From UBA6107 sp964533735 (lineage in GTDB: Bacteria; Chloroflexota; Anaerolineae; Anaerolineales; Anaerolineaceae): a stretch of 64,000 nucleotides of DNA. Below, in pieces: positions 9,266 through 19,500 of this stretch. The translations under genes were made by a program, and so were the position numbers. The DNA is taken from positions 1 through 64,000 of the forward strand of contig CAZHMD010000007.1 of the NCBI GenBank assembly GCA_964533735.1. Reading direction: 5' to 3'. The stretch's first letter is position 1. The number at the start of each line of letters is the position of its first letter. The notes beneath the pieces are model-generated. The model searched no databases. It was not told where the DNA came from and saw only the letters and a list, made by a program, of their open reading frames with translations.

Positions 9266-10131
9266 CGCACCACCTCTGGATCAAATATTTGCGCGAACAC
9301 CCTTTCGGTCATTGCCGTCAGTGCAGGCACTTTAAATTCGGAAGACCAGCGATAACCCGCTAGGCGGATCATCTCGTCAACTGTGACCTTTGCAGCATGC
9401 TGATAAAGCATAGGGTTAGGTTGTTTCCCGATCAAGGTATCTTCGACTATGGTCAAGCGTTCTATGTGCGGGGTGGCAGAGCCGGTGACCAGGCGGGCTT
9501 CGGTGATCGTGTTATGTGTATCCAAACGCCCCAGGGCTGCAACGGTCAGGCGCGAGATTGCCATGGCATTACGCCGGCCTAATTTAAGGAAGGCACTGCG
9601 GCTGCCTTCCACCGGTATTGGATAACTCAAGGAAATCAATAATCCGCCGGGGGTCAGGGAAGTGCGGTTGGGTCCGGTAACAAACGCACTGACGGGAATC
9701 TCCTGCTCACCAGTTGGGGTGAGTATGGTTGCCATTGCATCCAGGCAGACCAGCGCTGGTAGAGAATCTGCGCAGGCTGCAGCATTGGCAACATTACCGC
9801 CAAGAGTGCCCATGTTCCGGATTTGCACAGCCCCCACTGTTGCGCACGCTTGTGCCAGAACTGGAGCGGTGGCTTGAATGATTGGATTGTCCAGAACTTC
9901 AGCAAAGGTAGCTGCTGCGCCGATGTGCACCCAGCCATCCCTTTGCTCGATAAGGTGCAACTCGGGTATACGCGAGATATCCACCAGGCGGTCACAATAA
10001 TGCGGCTCATGCTTCAATTGCAAAAGGATGTCAGTGCCGCCTGCCAGAGGTCGGCTTCTTAACCCCGGTTCGTTTAATAAAGTCACAGCATCACTGATCG
10101 ATGCTGCCTGTATATAACCAAATCGTTCCAT
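9262..10131 (-). CDS. Xanthine dehydrogenase family, FAD-binding medium subunit
   Basis: A 289-residue FAD subunit of the CoxM/PucC type. The two flavin-contacting motifs are present: RPLAGGTDILLQLKH near residue 30 and IRNMGTLGGNVANAAACADS near residue 105-125. A C-terminal CO-dehydrogenase-flavoprotein domain follows. It receives electrons from the iron-sulfur subunit and hands them to NAD or another acceptor. The start at 10131 has TAGGAG 8 bp upstream. The gene begins 20 bp after the transporter ATPase gene, which is strong evidence that import and oxidation are co-expressed. Confidence 0.92.
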   Translation of the reverse strand: MERFGYIQAASISDAVTLLNEPGLRSRPLAGGTDILLQLKHEPHYCDRLVDISRIPELHLIEQRDGWVHIGAAATFAEVLDNPIIQATAPVLAQACATVGAVQIRNMGTLGGNVANAAACADSLPALVCLDAMATILTPTGEQEIPVSAFVTGPNRTSLTPGGLLISLSYPIPVEGSRSAFLKLGRRNAMAISRLTVAALGRLDTHNTITEARLVTGSATPHIERLTIVEDTLIGKQPNPMLYQHAAKVTVDEMIRLAGYRWSSEFKVPALTAMTERVFAQIFDPEVVR

Positions 10132-10151
10132 TCACACACTCCTAAAACTTA

Positions 10152-11747
10152 TCAACCGTTTACCAATAAAGGTTCGAAATTTTCCGATTTTCCGCGTTGA
10201 ACCGCTTCTTCCATGGAAATGCCTGCCATCATCAGTCCTATTTGTTCCACGGTTGCCTGGTTGCGCTCAACAATTCCCATGATTCTTCCTTCATATAAAA
10301 CTGCAATACGATCTGAAAGCACGCGAATCTCATCCAGGTCTTCTGAAATGAGGAGGATTGCGGTGCCTTCCTCCCGCTGTTGCAGTAAGCGCTGGTGGAT
10401 ATATTCTGTTGCACCGATATCCACACCCCGCGTGGGTTGAGAAGCGATCAAGACCTTGGGCTGGCGTGAAAGTTCACGCGCCATGATCAATTTCTGGATG
10501 TTACCGCCGGACAGGTTTTTTATCGGTGTGTCCAGACCGGGAGTTTTCACACTAAATTTGGCAACCAGTTCATTGGCAAAAGATTTCATACGCGCAAAAT
10601 CAAGAAAAATCCCATGTGTAAATTTGGGAGAGGCATGATCGTGCAGGAAAATATTCTCCTGCACCGAGAATTCGCGGATCGCGCCATCCCGCATGCGTTC
10701 TTCAGGGATGTAAGCCAGTCCTGAATCGACCCGCTGCTTAAGTCCAAGGCTGGTAATATCCATCTCTTCGAGGGCAAGACTACCCTGGGTAGTCTTGCGA
10801 ACCCCTGCCAGGCATTCGGCTAATTCACGCTGACCGTTGCCGGAAACCCCTGCCAGCCCGAGGATTTCTCCGCCGTGAATTTGCAGGTCAATCCCATGGA
10901 GTGCCTCAGTTCCCCTGTCGCCCATCCCGTGCAATCCCTTAATTTCCAGGCGGATGGGTCCAGCTTTTAATGGCTGCGGTTTTAACGAACTCACGGGGCG
11001 TCCGACCATCATGGTGACCAATTCATCGCGTGTGACCCCGGCTGTGGGGCGGGTACCGATGATGCGTCCGTCCCGCAGCACAGTGACCCTTGAACTGATC
11101 TTCATCACCTCGTGCAGTTTATGCGAGATGAAGATCAATGCGTGTCCATCTGTTACCATGCGGTGGAGGGTGATAAAAAGGTCATTGACTTCCTGGGGTG
11201 TCAGCACAGCGGTGGGCTCATCAAGGATGATCAGGCTGGCGCCGCGGTATAACGCTTTTATAATTTCAACGCGCTGCTGTTCACCCACTGAGAGCTGCCA
11301 GACGTAAGCGGAAGGGTCAACCGCTAATCCATACAAGCGTGAGAGTTCGCGGATGCGTGCGGATACCTTCTCTAAATCCAATACAGGCTCGCGGCTGGAT
11401 TTCAGCCCGAGTGCCACGTTTTCTGTCACCGTTAGCGTAGGGACAAGCATAAAATGCTGGTGAATCATACCGATGCCTGCCGCAATGGCATCTGCGGGGG
11501 AGTTGAAGGTGACCGGCTTGCCATTGATCACGATCTCGCCTTCATCCGGGCGATATAAGCCGTATAACTGGCGCATGAGGGTGCTTTTACCCGCGCCATT
11601 TTCACCCAACAGGGCGTGAACTTCCCCCTGGTTTACATCAAAACATACCTTGTCATTTGCCAGCACACCTGGAAAGTGCTTGACGATATTGCACATTTCA
11701 ACGCGTTGGATTTGTTTTTCTTTGGTGATCTGTGCAACAGGTGTCAT
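10152..11747 (-). CDS. BMP-type ABC transporter ATPase (tandem NBD, NupO/YufO-like)
   Basis: A 531-residue ATPase with two nucleotide-binding domains in one chain, as in nucleoside (NupO/YufO) and ribose (RbsA) importers. The first domain is canonical: GENGAGKST, LSVGEQQRVEI, IILDEP. The second has a degenerate P-loop (GLAGVSGNGQREL, no GKS/T) but an intact LSGGNIQKLIMAREL signature, the usual asymmetry for this subfamily. The start is placed at the ATG at 11747, with GAGG about 8 bp upstream; a TTG at 11750 is less likely. The order of genes (permease, permease, BMP lipoprotein, ATPase) together with the BMP-type binding protein points to nucleoside or purine uptake, not ribose. Confidence 0.9.
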   Translation of the reverse strand: MTPVAQITKEKQIQRVEMCNIVKHFPGVLANDKVCFDVNQGEVHALLGENGAGKSTLMRQLYGLYRPDEGEIVINGKPVTFNSPADAIAAGIGMIHQHFMLVPTLTVTENVALGLKSSREPVLDLEKVSARIRELSRLYGLAVDPSAYVWQLSVGEQQRVEIIKALYRGASLIILDEPTAVLTPQEVNDLFITLHRMVTDGHALIFISHKLHEVMKISSRVTVLRDGRIIGTRPTAGVTRDELVTMMVGRPVSSLKPQPLKAGPIRLEIKGLHGMGDRGTEALHGIDLQIHGGEILGLAGVSGNGQRELAECLAGVRKTTQGSLALEEMDITSLGLKQRVDSGLAYIPEERMRDGAIREFSVQENIFLHDHASPKFTHGIFLDFARMKSFANELVAKFSVKTPGLDTPIKNLSGGNIQKLIMARELSRQPKVLIASQPTRGVDIGATEYIHQRLLQQREEGTAILLISEDLDEIRVLSDRIAVLYEGRIMGIVERNQATVEQIGLMMAGISMEEAVQRGKSENFEPLLVNG

Positions 11748-11843
11748 CAAACAACCTCAAAAATTTTAGTTTTAAGTGCATCTGGTTGGGAGAGATTCGT
11801 TTTTGTAACTACTGAATTCTCCTGGCAAATGCTTTTGGTAATT

Positions 11844-11876
11844 GACCTCTCTCCAAATTATTTTTGGAGAGAGGTC
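11844..11876 (-). other. Strong intercistronic hairpin after the BMP lipoprotein gene
   Basis: A perfect 14-bp stem (left arm 11844-11857, right arm 11863-11876) with a 5-base loop begins 16 bp after the lipoprotein stop codon and before the ATPase gene. No U-tract follows on the minus strand. Such structures commonly protect upstream mRNA or cause partial termination, so the binding protein is made in excess over the other subunits. The sequence shows the hairpin; the effect is inferred. Confidence 0.75.
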
Positions 11877-11891
11877 TGCGTATCCATTAAA

Positions 11892-12935
11892 TTACGGTGT
11901 AACTGTTACGGTTCCAGCGATGATATCGGCGATTGCTTTTTCACCAGCAGTTTTTACATCTGCGGGGAGAGCATAGGCGGGATTGAATGCGATCTTCAAG
12001 CCGTCATTTTTAAGCTCGAGAACGTAGGTCTGTCCGCCGAGAGTACCAGCTAAGTTAGCCGAAATGATCTCTCTGATCATACCAGTCCAGTCATACACCT
12101 GGCTGGCAACAACCAGTTCAGGCGCAAGGGAAGCTTGATCCTGCTGGGTTCCGAACCACAGGACACTGCCGCTTTCCTTGGCGGCGCCGATGGAACCGAC
12201 AACAGATTGTGACGACCCGGTGAGGATATCAGCACCGGCGGCAATATGTGTCTTGGCGGCTTCAGTCATCAAAGCGACGTCAGAGAAGGAACCAGTCCAG
12301 GTCTTGGCAACATTAATGGTTGGGTCAACTGCAGCAACACCTTGCACGAAGCCATCAATATAGGTCTTGGCGTCGCCAACTTCCACCGGACCAGTAACGC
12401 CGATGGTTTTGGAGGTCGTGAGCATGGCAGCCAGTACACCATTGACATATCCACCTTGTTCGGCAGCTGCAGTGTAGGCATACACGTTGGGCATACCAAA
12501 GGTGTTCACATCAGTTCCCCAGGCAAAAGTAACAGTGGGGAAGTCTGGTGCAATTTCCTGTACGGAAGAACCGTATTGCGAACCATGGGCGATAACCACG
12601 TTAAAACCCTGGCTGGCGTAGTCACGGATGGCGGCGGCGGCATCTGGAACCTTGAACATGTTCTCTGAGAATTTAATCTCGAGTGCGGACTCTCCGCCCA
12701 TCTCTGTCTGGATGGCTACCAGGGCATTCCACATGGACTGGCTGAACGCCATATCAGTGATGGCGCTCGGCATCACGACAGCGATCCTGAATGGTTCAGG
12801 AGCGGTTGTTGGTGCTTCTGTTACGACAGGGGCTTCAGTCATCACAGGGGCAGCAGTGGGAGCAGCGGTCGGTTTGGCGCAGGCAGTAACGAACAACGCC
12901 AGTAAAACCAGTACAACTACCATTCGTTTGAACAT
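11892..12935 (-). CDS. BMP family ABC transporter substrate-binding lipoprotein
   Basis: A 347-residue exported binding protein of the basic-membrane-protein (BMP/PnrA/Med) family, whose characterised members bind nucleosides. The lipoprotein signal is MFKRMVVVLVLLALFVTAC, followed by a Thr/Pro/Ala linker (PTAAPTAAPVMTEAP) that holds the domain away from the membrane. The family fold is recognisable from FRIAVVMPSAITDMAFS, GFNVVIAHGSQYG, the AAEQGGYVNGVLAA helix and ADILTGSSQS. The start at 12935 has AGGAGG ideally spaced; an upstream in-frame codon at 12986 would lose the signal peptide. It lies between the permease and ATPase genes of the same operon. The specific nucleoside or base is not decidable. 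Confidence 0.92.
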   Translation of the reverse strand: MFKRMVVVLVLLALFVTACAKPTAAPTAAPVMTEAPVVTEAPTTAPEPFRIAVVMPSAITDMAFSQSMWNALVAIQTEMGGESALEIKFSENMFKVPDAAAAIRDYASQGFNVVIAHGSQYGSSVQEIAPDFPTVTFAWGTDVNTFGMPNVYAYTAAAEQGGYVNGVLAAMLTTSKTIGVTGPVEVGDAKTYIDGFVQGVAAVDPTINVAKTWTGSFSDVALMTEAAKTHIAAGADILTGSSQSVVGSIGAAKESGSVLWFGTQQDQASLAPELVVASQVYDWTGMIREIISANLAGTLGGQTYVLELKNDGLKIAFNPAYALPADVKTAGEKAIADIIAGTVTVTP

Positions 12936-12966
12936 TTGGATCCTCCTTGGGGTGAATTGGGGTTGA

Positions 12967-13899
12967 TTAACTCTCGCCTCTTTCAAAAGGCTTGTTCAAC
13001 GCTGCCGGCTGGCGTACCCGGTTGATGGCGATTGCCAGGGCAGCAATTGTCAATATGTAAGGGAGCATAATGGCGACGTCTGAGGGGATTTTAACCCCCA
13101 GCACCTGCATCCAGAGTTGAAATGCGTTTACAGTGCTGAATAGCAGAGCGCCCCATAAAATGCCCACTGGTCTCCAACCGCCGAAGTACACCAGGGCAAC
13201 AGCAATAAAGCCCTGCCCGGCGGTCAGGTTATCCTGGAATAGATTTAACAATGAAATGGAGAGTGACGCGCCGGCTATCCCGGCAAGAACCGCTCCGGTG
13301 CAAACACTCATGTAACGTACACGGTCTACATTGATACCGAGCGAATCCGCAGCCGCAGGATTTTGGCCGACGGATTTGATGCGCAAGCCCAACGTGGTTT
13401 TTTCCATCACCCACCAGGCAATGGGCACCAGCAAAAAAGCGCCATATACCAGCAGACTGTGGTGGAAGAATATCTCACCAATAACTGGAATATCACCCAA
13501 AATCGGGATTTTGACTGGTTGGAATCCTGTCACGGTTTTCACTGTGCCGATAGTGGTTTTAAACAACAGGCTCGATAAGCCCAGACCAAACATGTAGAGT
13601 CCGATGCCGCTGATGCCCTGTTCTGCTTTAAGCGTAACACTGACAAATGCCATCAACAAGCCCATCAACAACCCGACGATGATTGCTGCCAATAATCCCA
13701 GCCAGATGCTACCGGTAGTGAGGACGATGAAGAAGGAAGCATAGGCTGCAACCAGCATGATGCCATCCACGCCCAGGTTCACCACACCTGAACGCTGGGA
13801 GAATGCTTCTCCAATGGCGGCATAGAGGTAAGGGGTTGCCAGGCGAATGGCTGAGGTGAGGATGCCGGCGACAACGCTGAGTTGAAATACGTCGTTCAT
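12967..13899 (-). CDS. BMP-type ABC transporter permease (NupQ/YufQ-like)
   Basis: A 310-residue integral membrane permease of the branched-chain amino acid/ribose permease superfamily. The N-terminal signature ATPYLYAAIGEAFSQRSGV and NLGVDGIMLVAAY is typical of the second permease in nucleoside importers; about eight hydrophobic segments follow, with FGGWRPVGILWGALLF near the C-terminus. The ATG at 13899 overlaps the preceding permease stop (ATGA, 13896-13899), indicating translational coupling, and AGGAGG-like bases lie just upstream. The open frame extends to 13962 but that would enter the preceding gene. It forms the channel with the product of the gene before it. Confidence 0.9.
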   Translation of the reverse strand: MNDVFQLSVVAGILTSAIRLATPYLYAAIGEAFSQRSGVVNLGVDGIMLVAAYASFFIVLTTGSIWLGLLAAIIVGLLMGLLMAFVSVTLKAEQGISGIGLYMFGLGLSSLLFKTTIGTVKTVTGFQPVKIPILGDIPVIGEIFFHHSLLVYGAFLLVPIAWWVMEKTTLGLRIKSVGQNPAAADSLGINVDRVRYMSVCTGAVLAGIAGASLSISLLNLFQDNLTAGQGFIAVALVYFGGWRPVGILWGALLFSTVNAFQLWMQVLGVKIPSDVAIMLPYILTIAALAIAINRVRQPAALNKPFERGES

Positions 13900-15020
13900 G
13901 CCTGCTCCTCCTGGTTTCTTGCTGCTGCCATTTGGCGGCGCACTGCCCAACGGCGCGACCATAAAGCGGAGCCGACCACAAACAAGACCACCAGCCCCAG
14001 TATCGCATCAATCAACGAATTGGGTACCTGAACAGCGCGCTGCATTTTATCGCCGCCCACCAGCAATCCGCCAAAGAGGATGGATGCCGGGATGGTACCA
14101 AGGGGATGGAGACCGCCAAACAACGCAGCCACAATTCCGGAAAAACCATAGCCGCTGGTGATGCCTTCCAGTAAACGGTGCTGCACACCCATTACTTCAA
14201 TTGCGCCGGCAATCCCGGCAAAACCGCCGGCAAGGGTCAGTGAAAGCGCCTGGTTAAAGGGCACATTGATGCCGGCAAAACGGGCGGCTTCCGGATTAAA
14301 CCCCACTGCGCGGATGCGGTAACCGATGGTGGTTCGCCACAGGAAAATATAAACAAGGATCGCCAGCCCAACGGCAATGATGGATCCGGTGTTAAGCAGT
14401 GTTTGAGGTACAAGGCGAGTCAGCCAAACCTGTTCAGGTAGGCGTTCAGATTGCGCCAGGTAGGTTCCTGCCGTGATTCCCGCAGGGTCCATTAATACCG
14501 AGCGAATCAACAGGTTCATCAACTGCAGGGCGATGGCGTTCATCATCACGGTGGTGAGGATTTCATTTACTTTCAACCGCGCCTTGAGGATGCCTGGAAT
14601 GAAGCCCCAAAAAGCGCCAGCCGAAAAACCGACCAGCAGCGATGTCGGGATGAGCAACCAGCCCGGCCAGGTACGAAAGACGAGCGGAAACCAGGTGGCT
14701 GCCAGCGCACCGGCAATAATCTGCCCTTCACCGCCAATATTGATCACGCTGGCGCGGAATGCGATACAAATACCGAGCCCCACAAGCAGCAAAGGAGTGG
14801 CTTTAACCAGCGTCTGGGTAATGCCGGTTACGCTTCCGAATGCCCCGTTGACCATTTGGGCATATGCAGTTAATGGGTTTACCTTGAGTATGAGAAGCAT
14901 GACTGCGCCAATGAGCAGCGCCACTAACATACCAGTAAAAGGTAAAAGAGCGTTGAAAAAAATACCAGTAAAATCTAATCGTCGGGTGCGAACAGCTTTT
15001 TCGTCTTGCACAGGCGGCAT
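13896..15020 (-). CDS. BMP-type ABC transporter permease (NupP/YufP-like), first gene of the purine operon
   Basis: A 374-residue membrane permease. A basic, soluble N-terminal stretch (MPPVQDEKAVRTRRLDF) precedes about eight to ten membrane helices; NIGGEGQIIAGALAATW and FSGIVAALFGGLHPLGTIPA are the recognisable NupP-type motifs. It is the first gene of the leftward operon (two permeases, binding protein, ATPase, and three molybdenum-hydroxylase subunits). GGAG lies about 9 bp before the start. A good promoter sits upstream at 15065-15093. Confidence 0.9.
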   Translation of the reverse strand: MPPVQDEKAVRTRRLDFTGIFFNALLPFTGMLVALLIGAVMLLILKVNPLTAYAQMVNGAFGSVTGITQTLVKATPLLLVGLGICIAFRASVINIGGEGQIIAGALAATWFPLVFRTWPGWLLIPTSLLVGFSAGAFWGFIPGILKARLKVNEILTTVMMNAIALQLMNLLIRSVLMDPAGITAGTYLAQSERLPEQVWLTRLVPQTLLNTGSIIAVGLAILVYIFLWRTTIGYRIRAVGFNPEAARFAGINVPFNQALSLTLAGGFAGIAGAIEVMGVQHRLLEGITSGYGFSGIVAALFGGLHPLGTIPASILFGGLLVGGDKMQRAVQVPNSLIDAILGLVVLFVVGSALWSRRWAVRRQMAAARNQEEQA

Positions 15021-15064
15021 AAGCTAAACTCCAATCGACGAACAGAACTTCGATGATGTTATAA

Positions 15065-15093
15065 GTTATACAATATTATCAGACAACTTACAA
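15065..15093 (-). promoter_or_regulatory. Predicted promoter of the BMP transporter/molybdenum hydroxylase operon
   Basis: Read on the minus strand: -35 TTGTAA (15093-15088), exactly 17 bp spacer, -10 TATAAC (15070-15065). The -10 box matches the sigma-70 consensus at five of six positions. It lies 45 bp before the first gene start, leaving room for a short leader with a GGAG site. Confidence 0.55.
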
Positions 15094-15395
15094 CCTGTGA
15101 TCAATGATTCCGTCAGAAAACCTGGCAAATTCAGGTTTATTAACTGAGTTTTTTAACTACCCTGTGATTACTTGTTTTGAGATTAAGCATTACACGATAT
15201 GGTTTTCAAAAACCCCTTAATCCAGCAAGACCTCCGCGTTTCAATCAAAGCTTGCATAATTTTTTTTAGTATTTATTTAGGGTGTATCAGGGACATTAAT
15301 AGCAAATTCTCTGTAAAGTAAATTAGCACAATACTTACCGTTTACTTGTCATTCATTAACCCAAAAAATACACCTTGGGACATATGAACGGCAAT

Positions 15396-15413
15396 TGTGC
15401 ATATTAATGCACA
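15396..15413. promoter_or_regulatory. 18-bp palindrome, operator candidate
   Basis: TGTGCATATTAATGCACA has perfect 7-bp arms around a 4-base centre. It lies 25 bp before the stress-protein start, so a bound protein would control that gene and the glucan synthase behind it. The cognate regulator is not in the window as far as can be seen. Confidence 0.4.
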
Positions 15414-15438
15414 CCTCATCTGAAATGGAGTAACCCCT

Positions 15439-16524
15439 ATGTTCAACCGCATTCTTGTCCCACTGGATGGATCGACACTTGCAGAGCGGGCAATACCTCA
15501 TGCTGAGGAGTTTGCCCGCATCTTTCAATCAACCATTATTCTTTTACAGGTCCTAGATCCCACTTCCTTTCACGAGAACCCTAATCCCGTTGACCCTTTG
15601 AGCTGGCAGATTCGAAAAACAGAAGCCGACATGTACATGCAGGGAATTGCTGCCCGGATTCGTGAAAATTTAAAGGGTAGTTCTTTGGCAGATAATGTGC
15701 CACAGGTCAAAGATGGAGGTGCATTAAAAACGCGCGTCGAATATTCAATTCTGGAAGGGAAAACGTCAGAAAATATTGTAAATTTTGCTCACAGCGAAAA
15801 CATTGATCTGCTTGTGATCAGCACCCATGGGTCTGGAGGATTAAGCCGCTGGAACATTAGCAGTGTCACCCAAAAGGTGATCAACCTGGTCTATATCCCT
15901 GTGCTTATCGTCCGTGCTTATAACCAAACTGATATTGAAATTTCCAGAGTTCATTACCGTAATATTCTGCTTCCAATTGACAGCTCTCGCCGAGCCGAGT
16001 GTTCGCTTTCAGCAGGGATTGCGCTGGCTCGTGGAGAAGAACCCGCGGAATTAGTTTCCAAGCCTGATGCTACGTTTTCAAACTCTGGTGTGCCGGGATT
16101 TGAATCAAGCCCTACAAAGCTAATCCTCGCTGCAGTAATAAAACCACCGGAAATTCCCATTCCTGAACCTTACCCTGTTGAAATTGAACAACTATCTGGG
16201 GAACTTATGAATATCAGCCGGCAGGCAGTCAGCTTTTATTTGAAAGAAATGAAAGCGCGCTTACCAGTGGAAAGTGAGATTTGTGTGCTCGAAAACAGAA
16301 GTGTTTCTTCAGCCATTCAGGAATTGGCGACTAGGGAGGACATTGACCTGATCGTTTTGTGCGCACATGGGTATACCGGAGAATCCTCCTGGCCATACGG
16401 AAGTATCGCCCTCAATTACATGGAACACGGTATTAAGCCTGTTCTAATCATCCAGGATGTGCCCCGCTCCCGGGTGCAGCCAACCGCAGCGGAGATTGCT
16501 GCCAACAAAACCGGGAGACGTTAA
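15439..16524 (+). CDS. Tandem universal stress protein (two UspA domains)
   Basis: A 361-residue cytoplasmic protein with two UspA domains. The first begins FNRILVPLDGSTLAERAIPHAEE and ends with LLVISTHGSGGLSRW before VINLVYIPVLIVRA; the usual GS that closes the nucleotide loop is replaced (ISSVTQ). The second begins YRNILLPIDSSRRAECS, has a long loop (about residues 200-235) and ends with LCAHGYTGESSWPYGSIA and HGIKPVLIIQ. Such proteins bind ATP and respond to stress. GGAG precedes the ATG by 9 bp. The glucan synthase gene starts 2 bp after its stop, so the two are almost certainly one transcript and may be functionally tied, for example to osmotic stress; that link is inference. Confidence 0.88.
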   Translation: MFNRILVPLDGSTLAERAIPHAEEFARIFQSTIILLQVLDPTSFHENPNPVDPLSWQIRKTEADMYMQGIAARIRENLKGSSLADNVPQVKDGGALKTRVEYSILEGKTSENIVNFAHSENIDLLVISTHGSGGLSRWNISSVTQKVINLVYIPVLIVRAYNQTDIEISRVHYRNILLPIDSSRRAECSLSAGIALARGEEPAELVSKPDATFSNSGVPGFESSPTKLILAAVIKPPEIPIPEPYPVEIEQLSGELMNISRQAVSFYLKEMKARLPVESEICVLENRSVSSAIQELATREDIDLIVLCAHGYTGESSWPYGSIALNYMEHGIKPVLIIQDVPRSRVQPTAAEIAANKTGRR

Positions 16525-16526
16525 GT

Positions 16527-19500
16527 ATGTTTGAGTACGGCAAAAACCAGGCACAGGATGAAGGTTTAAATCCCCCCGTAAACTTCTCGACGGCTAAAGC
16601 TGAAAAGCTCCAGGATTTGGTCAATACCCTGGTAAACGATTTTCAGAATGTTAGCAGTGAGAAACAAGGAGGCTGGGCAAAATCGATTCTGGCAAAACGG
16701 AATTTGATGGGTGACGATTTATCTCTTTACAAATCATGGCTGGCAGATGCTCATCTCATATTCAGGAAAACCTCACAACAAAAGCTGCCCCTCACTTATG
16801 CTTCAGAGTGGGTTTTAGACAACTACTACATCATCAGGCAGTCACTCCAGCAAATCAAGGAGGATTTGCCAATATCGTTTTACAGGCAGCTTCCCAGGCT
16901 GACTGGTGAGTCGCTGAACGGTTATCCACGAATTTACGCCCTTGCCCGAACTATCCTCGCATACCAGGATTTTCTTTTAGAACCAGTTGACTTGCAAACC
17001 ATTTTTGTCAAGTTCCAGGAGCATGTTCCGTTGACCATGGGGGAAATATGGGCACTGCCCATATTTCTTCGCTATTGTTTGATCGAGGCTCTGGCACATT
17101 TACTTGTTTCAACAATTCGCCCAATCAAACCACCTGAATTGCCCAGACCGTTCTCCCTGCCTTCTGAGGTCGGGAATAATGTAACACCCGGTTCCTCTGC
17201 GGATGCAAGCGTGGATAACAACGAAGGCATTTCAAACATTATCCTCAGCTTGAGAATAATTACCGAACAGGACTGGAGTAATTTTTTTGAAGCCGTGAGT
17301 TCCATGGAACGAACACTTCGCAAAGACCCGGCAGAGATCTATTCCCGCATGGATTTCAAAACACGCGACTTGTACCGTAAAGAGATCGAATCCCTTAGCT
17401 TTGCCACAGGTCGCGAGGAAAATGAACTGGCGGAAATCATGCTGCAGCTGGCTCAGACCAACGAATTGGATCAACCCCCTCCATTGCCCCTGGATTCAAA
17501 TGCCAGCTCAATGCAGACTGTTGAAACTCCGCCAGGTTTGGATAAAACCGTAAATCTTGAGAAGGATCCGATACGCTCAGTTCCTGGTAAACATATTGGT
17601 GAATTTCTGGTTGGTAAAAGCCGGACTATGCTGGAACAGCATATAGGGTATAAACCGGGAGCGTTGATACGATTTAAACGCCTGGTGGTGAAGCATGCCA
17701 GCGTCTTCTACCTTTCATGCATCCTGCTGTTATCTGCTGTATTACTTATATCCCTGTGGTTTGCCGCCCAATTGTCATCATTATCCTCGGGTAGTTTTCC
17801 ATGGAGTCTTACAGTTTCTCCAGCAACTATACCGCTGCGATGGATCATCGTTATACTGTTGGCATCCACATTGTTGATCCCCATACTGACGATCACAACC
17901 AGCGTGGTTAACTGGCTGGTTACGCTTGTGGTCCGTCCACGCATTCTGCCCAAGTTGGATTTTAAAACTGGAATTCCGGATCCATTCCAAACATTGGTGG
18001 CAATTCCTGCCATGATCACCAGCCGCAGGGAGATAGATTCACTCGTTCACCAGCTCGAATTGCATTATCTGCGCAACGCGGATCCCGGGCTGATCTTTGC
18101 GCTCCTGACCGACTTCAAGGACGCAGACACTGAATCCTTACCTGAGGACGAAGGCCTGGTTGACCATGCGATTAATTCAATTGAAGCGCTGAACCGAAAA
18201 TATGGACCCATTTCTCGCTCCGATAATGCTGGAGTACGTCATGAAATGAGTCTATTTTACTTTCTTCATCGGAAGCGCTTATGGAATCCTTCCGAAGGGA
18301 AATGGATCGGCTGGGAACGTAAAAGGGGAAAGCTGCATGAGTTGAATCAGCTGTTGCGCTGTGGTACAGACCTCTCGTTCACATCCATGACAGACGGGAT
18401 AAATTCTCCGGAAGTAAGCTGCAAAGTATTGCAGCACATATGCTTCGTCATCACGCTCGACACAGATACCATCCTGCCTCGAGGGGCAGCGCACCGGCTC
18501 GTTGGTACCCTGGCTCACCCGCTCAATCGGGCATTATTCGATGAAACCGGAAACGTGGTTTCAGGCTACACTATCTTGCAGCCTCGCATGGAGATTCACC
18601 CAAAAAGCGTAAATCACTCCTGGTTTACACGTTTCTTTGCGGGCGATGCCGGGCTTGATCTCTACACCCTGGCGGTCTCAGATGCCTACCAGGATTTGTT
18701 TGGAGAGGGGAGTTATGTTGGTAAAGGCATATACGACGTGGATGCCTTTATGCACAGCGTGGACGAGAATATCCCTGAAAACACAGTACTAAGCCACGAC
18801 CTGTTGGAAGGCTTGATGGGTCGAGCAGGCCTGGTCACAGATATCACCATGATCGAGGAGTATCCTCAAAATTACATCATCCAGGCGTTACGGCAAAGGC
18901 GCTGGATCCGCGGGGATTGGCAGCTCCTCCCCTGGTTATTCCGCAGAAATAGACTTGGAATGACTTTCTCGGTGATCGACCGCTGGAAAATGTTCGATAA
19001 TCTTCGCCGTGCATTGCTCGCCCCAGCCCTGGTGGTGATCTTTATCCTGGGAGTTGTTTTTCTGCCCGGTCTCACTCGGCTATGGACAGGAGTTGTTTTA
19101 CTGACGCTCGGTATTCCTCTGGTAACAGGGCTGGCCCGCAGCGGCATGCAAATTGTAGGGGGGGAAGATTTGAGGATTGCCTTTCGCCCCCTGGCATGGA
19201 ATATTATGCGCTGGCTTTTGGCTATTGCATTCCTGCCCTATGAGGCTTACTTCTCCATTGATGCTGTCTTCACAACGCTCTACCGCGTGCTGATCAGCCA
19301 CCGCAACCTCCTGCAGTGGACCACTGCTGCACAAACCGCCAAAGTTTTCGGCTTGCAATCCCGCCGTAACATTTCCTGGCAAAAGATGAGCGCAGCAGCA
19401 GTTTTGGGATTGGTCCTTACAACAGGATTACTGTTTATTTCGGGATCAACTGAAAGTAATCTGGCTCCAGTGGTGATTTATTCTTCTCCTATTTTGCTGC

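Larger units (their letters stand above)
15021..15438. other. AT-rich divergent intergenic region
   Basis: This 418-bp region separates the leftward purine operon from the rightward stress-protein gene. It contains the leftward promoter (15065-15093) and a palindrome close to the rightward gene (15396-15413). The middle part (15100-15390) is AT-rich without an open frame or an RNA gene that could be recognised. Confidence 0.5.

Noticed and set aside
14473..15027. 184-codon rightward frame opposite the first BMP permease gene
   Set aside because: Opposite strand of a clear membrane permease; low-complexity translation without recognisable domains.
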